64,000 nucleotides of DNA from Setophaga petechia. Taxonomy: Eukaryota; Chordata; Aves; Passeriformes; Parulidae. The stretch is taken from the NCBI GenBank assembly GCA_024362935.1, contig JANCRA010000003.1, positions 46,475,844-46,539,843 on the forward strand, given 5' to 3'. Shown piece by piece: positions 11,835 to 23,436 of this stretch. Numbering within the stretch: the first letter of the stretch is position 1; each line of letters opens with the position of its first letter. The notes below the pieces were generated by a model. It ran no database searches. It was given only the letters and a program-made list of their open reading frames with translations, and was not told the DNA's origin. Made by a program: the position numbers and the translations under genes.

Positions 11835-11860
11835 TTGCAAATGAAAAATCATTTGCAATG
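11833..11860. other. Perfect 12-bp inverted repeat with 4-base loop
   Basis: CATTGCAAATGA and TCATTTGCAATG are exact reverse complements separated by AAAA, a near-ideal hairpin. The arms contain TTGCAAT, close to a C/EBP half-site, on both strands. The hairpin lies between the two copies of the 57-bp duplication. Confidence 0.9.
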
Positions 11861-12296
11861 CTCATCACTTGCATCTTTGATGGTCTTTTCAGTGAGATTG
11901 TCAGCATCTCCCTGGCTCAGAAAGCAATAGAGTTTCATTCCAGAAAAACTGAAATATTGGCATTATGATGTAAAAATGTTATGCACATAACTACTATGCC
12001 CTACTCCCTGAGGACTTCAGTCTCACTTTTTATGGTCACCCAAAAAACAAATTCACATAAAACTTGTGCTGATTCTCTGATACTGCACAAGCGGGGACTC
12101 CTGTGGGTGTTTTAACATGTGTCTTCCTCATTGCTTCTATTCACTACAGTTCAGTGCAGTAAAAGCACTAGAAAGATATCAGAAACATTTCCAAAATCAA
12201 GCTCTTGTAATAATTTCCTGTAAAAATATCTAAGTTTATTTCAGATCTTAGTACCCCAAGCATCTTATTGTAAATATAGTGATTAAACAAATAAGG

Positions 12297-12364
12297 ATTG
12301 CAGTATTAGTCCAAGTAGTGCAATATTGCACAGTATGGCAATATTGTAGTCTTCATACTGCAAT
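12297..12364. other. Nested inverted repeats beside the second 57-bp copy
   Basis: Outer arms ATTGCAGTAT (12297-12306) and ATACTGCAAT (12355-12364) are exact reverse complements. Between them lies a perfect 14-bp palindrome GTGCAATATTGCAC (12318-12331). The right outer arm overlaps the first two bases of the 57-bp repeat copy. An 11-base string inside (12337-12347) is the exact reverse complement of one just upstream of copy 1 (11398-11408). Confidence 0.85.
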
Positions 12365-12419
12365 GAAGCCTGTGAGGATGCTATATCTGTGCACTTCTTG
12401 CTTTGTTTTCCCAGGCAAA
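12363..12419 (+). repeat. 57-bp dispersed direct repeat, copy 2
   Basis: This copy is identical to 11438-11494 except for one base, so the duplication is recent compared with the surrounding diverged DNA. It abuts the nested inverted repeat at 12297-12364. I do not recognise the segment as part of any transposon. It could be a short segmental duplication or the remnant of template switching. Confidence 0.93.
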
Positions 12420-13100
12420 ATGCAAAAATAGTTGCTTTAAAAATGCCTCTTTAGTGTAACCGCTCATCTAGAACTCTGTTTTTTAAAGACTTCTTAGTTT
12501 CTCTTTTAATTTTTTAGTTTCCAGTGGTTTTGGCAAAAATAAACCTTAATAGAAAAGGTAATTTTAATGATAAACTATGATTTGCTTAATATAAAAACAG
12601 AAAGCATTCAAAGTGTCATGAGAATTAAATTACAATGGGAAGGAATTCACTACATTCCTGTAACCTTTAAGTAATAATAAAGTCAACTTGATCTGAAGCT
12701 TTATGAAGCAAAATCCAATCAAAATTTTAGAGTTTGTTAGGGTGTTTTCCTAGGAACCTATGCAAATGGCGGGGAGATATTGATAAAATTTCCAGCTAAG
12801 AAAAAGTGATTTGTTTGACTGACAAGTACATTCTTCCTGAATGGACTTTTAAAATTAAAGTGAAACAAACCAGCCAGCAGTAGAAATGGAATAGCAAAAT
12901 TCCCCACTGTTTTGAGGAAGCCCAAAGGATGTATCCAGAAGTGGGTGCACTTCTCCAGTTCAATCCATTGATCTAACTAGATGTCACCTCATCTCACAAA
13001 CCATTCCTCTCGTGTCTGTGGAGCACTGTGCTCACCAGAGAGTTTCTGCAGCCCTGCTGAGGTACTTGCAGAGGTTGCAGCAGGCTCAGCTCTGCCAGGC

Positions 13101-13148
13101 CGGGGTCAGTGCCCAGCGAGGGCGGGGGACGTTGCGCCCCGACCGTCG
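13101..13148. promoter_or_regulatory. Isolated CpG cluster with a GC box
   Basis: Eight CpG dinucleotides lie within 48 bp, in a window where most kilobases have only a few. The patch contains GAGGGCGGGGGAC, a good match to the Sp1-type GC box. It is far too short to be a classical CpG island and has no recognisable gene downstream on either side. It may be a small regulatory element, a germline-unmethylated site or a GC-rich fragment of an unrecognised repeat. Confidence 0.3.
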
Positions 13149-14297
13149 GAAATCAGCCTGACAGTCAAAGCCTGCCTTCAAACCCTTCCCAGCCTCAGGG
13201 TCATCTGAGCCAGCACTGGGACTCCTTCCCACCGCAAATGTTTCTGTTCCTGATGGCCCTCCCACCTCCCGTGGCCCAGTTCAGAGCTGAGCTGCCAGAG
13301 CTTCATGTCCCAAATGCACCTCCAGTCTCACAGGGTAAAGCACAGCTCTTATTCCCTTCTGAACCAAAGGAAACTTTGCACTGTTGGGAATTGAGCTTCT
13401 GAAAATTTGTCAGCTGCGTGTTTCAGGCTGTTTCTGCTTGTAAAGGACAGGGTACAGTATTTGCTAATAGATTTCATATCAGTTATTCAGTTTTCATCAT
13501 TATTTGGCTGAAGTTTATTTGTATGGTTTTCTAAATCTCAGTGGTTTAAACAAAATTTTTAAAAGCTGTGTTTCATCACAGCTCCAATAACTGAGCATAT
13601 TGCTTAGTCTTAGAATTTTATTAAATCACTACTCTTCCTGTTCTCAAGCTCACTGTCAAAATATTAAAATTTGGTTCTCTTCTGAAGTAACAAACATTTC
13701 CTACAGGGGATTTGCTTTCTTCTTTCTTACAAATTCATAAAGAGCTCATAAATGTTCTCACTAGTACTTCTGAGCAGTAGGCAAATACTTCTGGCAGGAA
13801 AATCCATCTCAGTGTGGAGTGCCTCATTGCCTTGAGCCCTGCTCAGCTGCCAGGAGATCTCCCACAGCAGAGGGAGAGGTCCCAGCCCAGGCAGTGGAGA
13901 GAGGCTGGGACATGCTGAAACCAAGTGAGCTTAACTCCAAGTCAAGTATCAAGTCCCTGATGGCTGCTCTGGCTGGAAACACTGGGACATGTTTTAGCCC
14001 AGGCCACCCCACAACTGATGGGGCAACAGAATCTTTTCTTTTAAAATAAAAATGCAAAAAAGCCTTGGCTTCCTACTTTAGGCATACACAACTGACTCTC
14101 CTTTTCAAGCTGCTCACACTCCTTCCTCACCAGAGCCCTCAAATAAAACTTGCATACCCAAATATGCACAAAACAATATCCACTAACCTTCCAAACCATG
14201 CACAAATGTCAAAAGTTGTAAACAGCCAGCAACCACTTCTAGACCTGCTGCTTTCCCTGTTCCTGTGTGTTAAGCATAAGGCCTGGCAGAGAACACA

Positions 14298-14347
14298 TTT
14301 CACCTTTAATTAAAATGGAGCCTTTCACCTTTAATTAAAATGCAGCC
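14298..14347. repeat. 25-bp tandem duplication
   Basis: The 25-base unit beginning TTTCACCTTTAATTAAAATG occurs twice in direct succession and differs at one base (G versus C at unit position 21). It is a recent local duplication. Confidence 0.93.
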
Positions 14348-14650
14348 CTCCACAAGGGAAACAAGCAGCTTTTCTATCACTCACAGCAATACTTCCACAT
14401 CAAGGAAAGAGTAAGAGATGAGAAAATACTATATCATAAATGTGCTAAGACAATGGCAATCACACAAAAAATTAGTGGGAAAATTGCACACATTAGAATT
14501 ACAAATAAGATCAAAACCTCATTGCTTTAGAGCAACACAGAGAGCTGAAGATGCATCTTTTGATTTGCAAGTTATTACAGTCTTCACAATGCTCTCCAAT
14601 CAGAAAACTCAGGGTATGTAAAAAAAAAACCTCATAGTCTTAAATTTATA

Positions 14651-14660
14651 TTCACGTGAA
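14651..14660. promoter_or_regulatory. Palindromic E-box TTCACGTGAA
   Basis: This is a perfect 10-bp palindrome around CACGTG. The core TCACGTGA is the form preferred by MITF/TFE-type factors. No associated gene is visible, so this is only a motif match. Confidence 0.25.
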
Positions 14661-15706
14661 ATACATGAATGCAATTAATTACATTTTGTTTATCTTACTG
14701 GTAACCATTTTTTTACAGTAGGACCAGGGTTCCACTGTGGTGGAGGTAGAGTTATCTCCCTCCCAGGCTCTGTAACAAATGGTGAGGGAGTTGTTCAGTG
14801 CTGTCCTCCCCTTTCTGCCCCTGGATTCATCCACCCTGGATGTGAACACAGCTCTTCTGCATTAGTCACAGGATCATTCAATGTCAGTGCAGGCAGACTG
14901 GATCACATCTGCATGAATGACCTGACAATAAATTTGGGCAGTCCCTACAGTTCAACACAGAGCTGAGAAGCACTGGTTAATTTGCATATTTTTTTTTTTT
15001 GTCTTGCATTAGGAGTAGTAGAAGGATTGAATGAATAAGAATTAAAGGCATATTGTTACATATCTGATAACACAAACAAAAGGCCCCACATTTGCATCCA
15101 CAAAGGGATGTCTCTAAATGAGAGCGAAGTCCTGCACAGACATTGCCTCTCTGAAGATCTCTTCTCCCTAAACAGATGAGTTTTCCTCAAGAAATGAGAT
15201 TATCTTTGAAATGAAAAAATTACTGTAGAAAGGGAAGAGAATAAAGCACTCTAAGGACAAGCCAGCAGAGCAAAAAAACTGCCAGCCCTACTCAAGCACT
15301 GACAGCAGAGCACTGCTTAACTCCAGCACTGGATGTATCTACACATTCTTTTACTTAAGAATTCTGGAGGTGTCAATTCCTAAGGCAAAATATTTCTAGA
15401 CTTCTGCCCAGCCCATAACCACATAATCCTTTCAAGGGAAACAAAGTATTTTAGTTGGATTTAGTAATGTGGACCAAGAATTAATTTCACTTTAAAATAA
15501 ATAAATACATTTGATATAAAACTGAATGAGCTTGGCTTGAGTATGACTGATTTTGGAAGTGATCACACATCTCAGGTTTTTAAGGCTGAAGCACTGGCAC
15601 AAAGTCTTCCTTCAACTTAGATTTTTTCTAGACGTTTTCTTAGTTTCTAAGACTTTTCTAAGATTGTTTCTGCCTTGAGAGAAATGCAGTGATAAAACAC
15701 AGGACC

Positions 15707-15722
15707 TTCACATGCATGTGAA
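15707..15722. promoter_or_regulatory. 16-bp perfect palindrome of two M-box-like E-boxes
   Basis: TTCACATGCATGTGAA reads the same on both strands. It holds TCACATG and CATGTGA, the MITF/TFE M-box form, back to back and sharing a central ATGCAT. The symmetry is exact over 16 bp. Its regulatory role is unknown. Confidence 0.3.
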
Positions 15723-18700
15723 ACAACTGAGCATGGACCTGTGTACATGATGGAGACAGGAAAGCAACCCAAAACAGTATTCCTAGTAACCAACCCATGG
15801 GCTTACTTGGTTAAGAAATCTAAGTCATTCCTTTATTTGATACTTACAGAATTATAAACAATCCACCTGAAACATTCCTGGGGTGTCTCTAGTTATATTA
15901 TTCCAGACTCTGTGGTGCTTCTCTACTGCCCTCACTGTAGGTAAGGTAACTCCACCAACTAAATTTCTGTCCTATTAACTTAAATTCTGGAGAAGGAAGG
16001 AGTTCTGAGCCACGAAGCCATTGCAAACATATCTCAGCAGGTTATGCTAATGGGGGTGACAAACTCTCAGTGACATCATGAATGTCCTCACACACTGCTG
16101 AGAGGTAAAAACCAAAGCCTATATTTAGAGGTTTGTGGGTACTCAGCTCAGTTCTTCCCAAGCAAGAAGAAAGATGCAACTCATGTTATCAGATTTCAGT
16201 TTTAACTAAGCAAGAATGTATGTGGTTCAAAGATTCAACTAAAAATATTTAGAATGAAGTTTTATGAGCCTTATTTGAATAGACACTTTGGAACTTGGTG
16301 CTCATGGCAAATTGTAGATGTAATCCTTTTTTGCACAAATCTCTGGTGTCTTGCTACAGCACCCCCTAACATCAGCACCCCCAGTTTATTGTGCCAATAA
16401 ATCATGATTGCTCAGCTGAAGAACATCCTCCACCAACATCCTCTGGTGAGGACACCACCTTTCCTGTGGAGCTTGGGTGGAAAGACAACAATCCACATCA
16501 CAAAATCCAGACTGTGACAAAACAGCTGTGATTCCAGCAGTAGAGCTTTCCTTGGACACATAGCCTCTGAGAACAGCTTTCCTCAGACATAGTCCTTTTC
16601 CACAACTGGAATCAGGGCTGGTTTCTGCCTTGGCTATCTTCCCAAATCAAACTCAGAGACACTAAATTTGAAAGTTTGTTTGATGTTTGTTCTTGCTCAT
16701 CACAACAGTCCTTCTAGATATTCAACCAAAGTCACCATGCTAGTAAAACATTTACCTGCAACAAATTTAATTTTTGTTCACTGTAATTGTTTTTGTAAAA
16801 TGTTTTTGAGCTTTCCAAAGCCCTCTTCTGTTCTCCAAGTTGGGACCCATACATAGGGCCCACCCTGCACCACAGAAAATTTTACAGGCAAAGAGAAATT
16901 CTGCCACTTACAAATACATGGGAAGAAGTCTCTATCTTCAAAATCTGATGTTATTTATGCCTCCGGCAATAAACTCAGATAAAAAACTGAACAATGAGCT
17001 CCTCTAAAAACAAACCCTTCCTGTGCTTCAGTTACTGCAGCATTTGAGAAGGCTCAAGTGCATAAAATGCCTTGAGATGCAGAGTCAAAAGATGGCATAT
17101 TAGCCAGAGGCAAAGACATTATGAATTATGTACAGAAGTTATGTAGCCACACAACTCTAAATATTTTTCAGCTCTGGACTGGTCCTTGTTGCATCTAGCA
17201 TCTCAAACTGAGCTGCAATTTTAAGACATAATGATATATTAATATATAAATCTTTTGTTCAGGATTTTTTTTTTTTTACTCCTTGTATCTGTTATACTAC
17301 ACAGCCTGCAAGTTTGAAAGCTGCATTTTGCTATCTAGAGCATGACTTCATAGACTATGACTTCAAAGACATAACTATTGACCTATTTTAATACAGTACA
17401 GTGTAGAGGTGATTTTTAAGTCAAAGACAGTAGTGCCATTTCTACATGAACCTTTGATTGCATTGGAGAAAACACAAGTTTTGGACAAATACCTAATAAC
17501 AAATAGAGTTTCTGATAAAATACAAATACTCCAGATGAATCATATGCTGAGGGAAAGCAAACCACATTGTAAGGAGGGAGAGCTACAAACACCACTGTGC
17601 CTTTCTGTGACTTCTGCTCTCCTAAGATTTCCTCAGAGTTACACTGATCCTCATAACAATGGTGAAATCAAACTCATTTGAAGCAACAGGGTCATGGCTG
17701 TGCACCAGCTGCAATCATGCTATGGGCTCCTTTGTCCCCTGCTGAAGGATTAAGAAGATTTCATAGAGCTGCTTCCTGCCAGAATTGCTAAGAAGTCGCT
17801 TCCAGCTACACACAAGGTGCTTTCCTATCCTTCCATTCCTGGGCATTCACCTCAGTGACTCACAAGGAAGGATTAAAGTTGTACTCTGGAAACTCACTGA
17901 AAGCCAGAGTCTCCTTTTGCAAGCATAACAACCCTTCTGCAATTTCTCCAATTTGCTTCCTGTAACTGACTCTTGTTCCAAACAACATCAGAATGTTCCC
18001 TCTGGCTTGGACCAAAAAAGCATTCCTGGTCCAAGGTTCAGTCACTGACCATGAGAGTTAGCAGGTGCCTGGAGAAGAGAAGAAGAACGTGCAGCACAAC
18101 TTAACCAGCTTAAGTCTGTTGACTCAGAGATTTTATTTCTGTGACTAAAAGGCTTTGGAAGATTTTTCTTCCATGGATTTGTCTGATTGCAGCATCATAT
18201 AAAAGTTTAATGGTTTAAAAACGTGCTGCTGAAAAATGCCTTCTTTTCAACTGATTCTCAACCTGTTATCTTCTGGTTTCATTGGATTTGTATTAGTTCT
18301 TAAATGGAAAGAGTATTTTTTCCCTATTTATCGTCTCTGTTCCATATATCATTTTAGATACTCCTCTTTCCCTTCTAGGATGAAGGGCCACAATAAATCT
18401 ACTCTTGTCTTGTAGTGAAAATGTTTCCTACCTTCAACCACTCTTGTCATCATTCTACAATTTTCCCATTCAGAGCACAGTCAAGTTTTCTCTTCTAACA
18501 CACAAAAAAAAAATCTCAGTTTTTAACAAGTGGTGAATGAACTTCAGGTAATTTAAAAAAATGCATTAGTGGTTTTATTTAAAGCACTTCACTTTCTTCA
18601 GATCCAAGAGTTCTTTTTCCCCTCTTGTACTCACAGCAGAAACCCATGAGTCCCACAACCAGATTCTCAGGTGAAATTCACATTTATCTCCCCCAATAAT

Positions 18701-19070
18701 GTCCTTGCTCTGTTCTCTGTCTTCCCCTCATTTCCTGAAGTGCCAGTCAACTCTGGTGGAAAAATGGCTCTGGTGATTCATGACAGTTAATTCCCACTCT
18801 GGTGAGGATCAAGGGAATTTTAGTTACTGCAAGAATCTTAATGCCAGCAAAGCATGCAGCTGGATGGATGTTTCTGTGGAGGCACCTTCTTTCCACTGAG
18901 GATTTTTATTAGTAAAATTTAAATCTGTGATCTATAGAGATCTGAATCACAGCCAAAATAATTAGAAAGACTTCTAGAGACTTTACTGACCTTTGCTTCT
19001 GACCTATAAGCAATCACAAAATGTTGAACCAGCTGATGTCACCATATCCCTCAATCCCACCTTGCATCTT

Positions 19071-19170
19071 AGAATCACAGAATCATTGATGTTGGAAAAT
19101 ACCTTTAAGACCATCAACTGACCAGTTTTGAAACAATAAACCCCACCAAAACTCCCACCAAAACTAAGAC
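19071..19170 (-). mobile_element. CR1 LINE 3'-end fragment
   Basis: On the plus strand the bases AGAATCACAGAATCAT are followed by a purine-rich stretch with TTGGAAAATACC and AAGACCATCAA. This is the reverse complement of the conserved CR1 3' end with its short terminal repeats. The fragment is about 100 bp and fades into diverged CCA-rich sequence. It is a typical 5'-truncated dead copy. Confidence 0.88.
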
Positions 19171-20038
19171 TGACAAGAAAATAACTCTTGAGAATATATC
19201 TTAGCAACCAACAGACTGCTACACCTGTGTTATGCCAGTATCAGCAATAACTGAAACTGCTATCACAGATTATAAAGTGCATTTGCAGGTTTCCAAATGC
19301 CTAGTCAAATCCCACAATAGAGACAGAGACTGTTCAGTTTAAGTGAATCTTTGAACATGTTTACAATAAGTTTTGCAAGCTTTAAACTTTTATGATGCCA
19401 GCACTTTCAGCACTGATTTACAGTCTGACTCAAAGGAGGAATGCTCATGGTTGGCTCAGATTACATCCTCTTGCAGGGTTTCTCAGAGACAGGTGAAGAT
19501 TACATAAGGCAAAATAATGGATGGAGAAATGGTGCATGACCACCTATTCATCTCATCCCTTGTTGTGCAAGTGCACCTAAAGATTGTCCTTAGCTTCAGG
19601 TTCTTATTTGTACTTAGAAAAATCTCTTCCTGAAAAATCCTAATTGAAACAGATTATGATGATGATAAGGAAAGACAGTTTATTTGACAGTTGCTATCCA
19701 ATAACTTAGTACTTTCTAAGCTATTCAGAATGGAAATTATTATGAAATAAGAGACTTGTCCAAAGTTTGCCAAAGTCTAGACTCAAGTTCCCAGCACCAA
19801 TTTGTCTGCACTGGTGGAAGGACAATAAACAACTTGAGAGCTCCAGAAATCATTAGGGAACTGTTATTAATGTCTATATATTAATATCTCTCTAGAAATT
19901 CCTTAAGCCCCCTTGGCCCTCATTATTTTATCATTTTACTAATTTGTACTAGGAGATGGCAAACTCACAAACTGGCAAGTGTGCAAGGATATGGAGCCCA
20001 CCTCTGCTGAGCTCTACCACAGCACAATACACCTAATT

Positions 20039-20081
20039 AAAAAAAAAAAAAACAAAACAAAAAAAAAAAAAACAAAAAAAC
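20039..20081 (+). repeat. A-rich tract (AAAAC-type simple repeat)
   Basis: Runs of A are interrupted by single C residues over 43 bp. It could be a decayed poly(A) tail of a retroposed sequence, but I see no recognisable element upstream and no clear target-site duplication. Confidence 0.8.
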
Positions 20082-21319
20082 ACCAGAATGGATGTTATGC
20101 TAAGATGTTGTGCTGGTTGTCTGCATCTTTCTTTGACTGCACATTTTAAAAAGTTTAGGTTTTCCCCTAACTGTGAATTACAAAGGTAATCTACTTTGCA
20201 AATTATTTTAATGCTTCAGAAAGGACAAATAAGCAAAGCAACAGAGATGAGCTCCATACTTTACATTCAGCCCTTTCCCACCCACTGCCTGACCTGCAAC
20301 AGGAGATGGTCTGACCATGGTTTGTGAAGGCAGAAACAGCAGAGGAAAAATGACACAAACCAACACAAAACACCAACTGGACACTGGCAGTGCAGGAGAG
20401 CTGGCATGCAATCACATGGCTGAGGAATTCAGCCCAAAATTTCTGAGATCTATACAGCACCTTCTACACAGGTCCTTCCTTGCAATCACTCCCATCATAA
20501 CCAGCCCATGAGCAGCAATTGTTCAATAAGAAACCTTTCTTCATAACTTGGGTCCTCCACTCCCTGCAAAAAACTCCCCTCAGCCCAGCAAAGCTCTCTT
20601 TCTGTCAGAATAGAGATTGCTTACCCTTGAACAGACATCTTGTTCCAAACACAGACAGACTTTACTCAAAATCTACAAGTCCTGCAGTTCTCCACTTACC
20701 TATCCAGAGTGTCCTGAGGCACTTTACTCCCTCCAGCTCTGCTGTTGACACTGCTGTTCTTGTTGGCAGTCATGGTCATTTCTGCTTTCTAGAAATGTGG
20801 ATATCTGTGAGAAGAAAAGTCAATTAAGCTTCATTAAGCCCAAATGACAATTAACTCCTTGAACTGCTATTCTGAATAAAGGCAGAACTCCAGGTTGCTT
20901 TTCATTCTATAAAATGCAATCAGGATCCTGAAAAACGAAACCCTCTACGGCTGCTATTGCACATCCACAGCCAAGTTTATCACAGCCCAGTGCTATAAAT
21001 GAAAATAACTTATGAGAAGTAGGTGTGTGCTTCAGGTGCTGGCCTGTCTGATGAACAAGCTTGATATCAAGTTCACAAAAGATCACAGGCTTGGTGTGGT
21101 TCTTCCATCCATCAGAGTATGTGGAGATCCCAGCAAGCATGTAAGTAGCACTGGGTGATACTTACAAACACTGTAGCTGTGACTGGAAGTTTGACCACAC
21201 CACAGCTATCCCAAGGAATAAAAAAAGCTTTCTCACCTTTAAAGTGCAGCTCTATTATGGAAATATTTTCTAACAGTGAAAATTATTTAATGATGGATTT
21301 TTGAATATAATTTTCAAAT

Positions 21320-21349
21320 CTGCTTGTGATGTGAAAATATCACAAGCAG
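21320..21349. other. Perfect 11-bp inverted repeat with 8-base loop
   Basis: CTGCTTGTGAT and ATCACAAGCAG are exact reverse complements around GTGAAAAT. The structure would form a stable hairpin in single-stranded DNA or RNA. It lies in otherwise plain AT-rich DNA. Confidence 0.88.
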
Positions 21350-23402
21350 TTTTCTCTATTGGCCTCGAGATTCTTTAAGTAAGCTGTCTTGGGACACTTT
21401 TAAAACCTCAGGTAATATAAAGAATCTTTATCAATTCCTAGTTGCTTTTTTAACTATTTAGTAATCCCAAAAGCAGTGAACTTATTTTCAGCCCTGTGTA
21501 TAAAGTTGTGTGCCCAAAAGATGGGTCTCACTTCTGTGACATTGCTGCTCACTGGCAAAGAAACAGCCCAGTTTGATGATTTATTTTGCCTTCATTCTGC
21601 TCTCTTAACAAGGATGTCATGCTGTGACTGAAGGAAGAACATGATGATATGAGTAAAGGCCAGGATGTCACCCAGGGGATGCAAAAGCGGGAATCCCTAA
21701 CATAATTGGGATATCATTAGCCCCTCCATTGACTATATCCCAGTGTAAAGCACAGCTCTTGGTGGCCATTTTTTCTGTCACTGTAATCCCTTGAGAAATA
21801 TTTTGCAAAATGAGGGAGGAATGTATTTTCCTGTCATGATAAGATTCCTAAAATGCCTGCAGAGTCCCTTGAGAAAGAAAAGGAACAGTATTTACTCCAC
21901 CTGATGCTACAGGAGTCATTTATGAAGGATTCTGTGGCTCTGCTGGCACCAGTCTGGGTGGTTTCTAAGATGCTGCTTAGTTTATAAACTAAAATATCTA
22001 CCATGGTTTACAGCACTGCCACCCAGGGTCTGACCAGAACTACCAATTTTTACGACCATTAACAGCACAGCTAATGCAAAAATAAGGAGTGTTACAAAAC
22101 TTCTTGTTTACTCAAACCCACAGGAAGTCCAGACTGCTTGAGAAGCCACTGTAACGTGATGCTGCAAAACAAGCTGGGGGCTGACAACACAAAAATCCCT
22201 GGACTAACAGACCTATCACAGTCAAAGGACATTCTCTAAACCACTTTATTCCAAGTAGTTCTGCCACAAACACAGTCAGAAAATCTGCACACTGCAGCTC
22301 CAGAGGCAGAGTAAATCATGCTGACCACAGACTCCAGGTCTACTCGTCCTTCTCTGCTGCCTTGTATCAATTTTCCCAGATTAAGCAGAGAATTTTTTTT
22401 CCCCTGGTTGGTAACATTTTTTTCTACACTGAAGCTCCCTAAATTCCTCCAGTGTCTCATTGTTATTGTTAGCGTTACATTATCAAGATTACAGGACTGT
22501 TACAGAACTGCCTGTTCCGACTGGAAAAGGATTGCTTGGGACAAAAAAGGCAGCCTGCTAATGCTGGCCAAGCTTTCTAGGACTGTGCATTCCACAGAGA
22601 GTAAGCAGTTTTTTTAATGTTTTCCACACACCAGTTCAATACTTTTACTGTGTTCAATCTAAATCACTTATTAACACTTAATGTGAGAAAAATAAGAGAG
22701 ATAAACACGGCGTAAGGAGAACAATAGCTGTTAACATGCATGTCTAACATTAATTTTCCAAGATCTGCTTTTTTGTTCAAAAAAGTTGAAGAAAAAAAGT
22801 TGAAGAAACTCTCAAAAAAGGGGGTACTGATCTGACACATTAAAAAAATATAGTGTGCTTTTATGTTGCTGGTTTTGAGAGTCCACTTTTCCCAAACCCA
22901 AAAAACAGAAGGGGGGAGGGAAGAAAAGTATGTCAAAGCTTTATAAAAATCATCATCCTCAAGATTTAAAAGGAGTGATTATTTAAATGTTACATTTCAA
23001 AGCCTCCTTAAATGTCAAGTAGAACAAAGTGGTTTGCTTTCAACTAAAGATAAATTGAGTTCCTAAAGACAATTTCTCAAGATATGTCAAATTTACTGAT
23101 ATATGTGTGCTCCTGCCCATGCAGCTGAGACTATGATATATATGGTGATATCAACTGATGCTTCTATTTTTCAATTTTCCTTTAAAGCTTATTTAGGATT
23201 AATATTTTAATGCAGGTGATGCTGGTATCATCCCAGCATATGCAGAAGAAATGCAAACAACATGAACATGGCAGAAAAGTATTCAGTCATTTACAGAGGT
23301 GCCTGTAAGAAAAGACTTATATCACCCCAAAAAACTCACCCACCCATGCACCACTGCATGCCAAAAATAAAGGGAATAAATAAAACAGAGAGAAAGAAAC
23401 AA

Positions 23403-23436
23403 GAGAGAAAACCTAAACAGGGAGAGAAAACCTAAA
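23403..23436. repeat. 15-bp direct repeat with 19-bp period
   Basis: GAGAGAAAACCTAAA occurs at 23403-23417 and 23422-23436 within a purine-rich stretch starting near 23386. Confidence 0.88.

Larger units (their letters stand above)
12420..19070. other. Non-coding DNA, no gene seen
   Basis: The longest open frames are about 97 codons, near 13109-13402, and are not recognisable. Listed separately are a CpG-dense patch at 13101-13148, a 25-bp tandem duplication at 14298-14347 and two symmetric E-box palindromes at 14651 and 15707. Short T runs occur near 14990 and 17268. The remainder is featureless to my eye. Confidence 0.65.

Noticed and set aside
20039..20081. A-rich tract considered as the tail of a SINE or processed pseudogene
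   Set aside because: No body of an element or gene-like sequence precedes it, and no target-site duplication is evident.
13333..21760. Shared 16-mer GTAAAGCACAGCTCTT at about 13335 and 21745
   Set aside because: About one shared 16-mer is expected by chance in a window this size, and the similarity does not extend.
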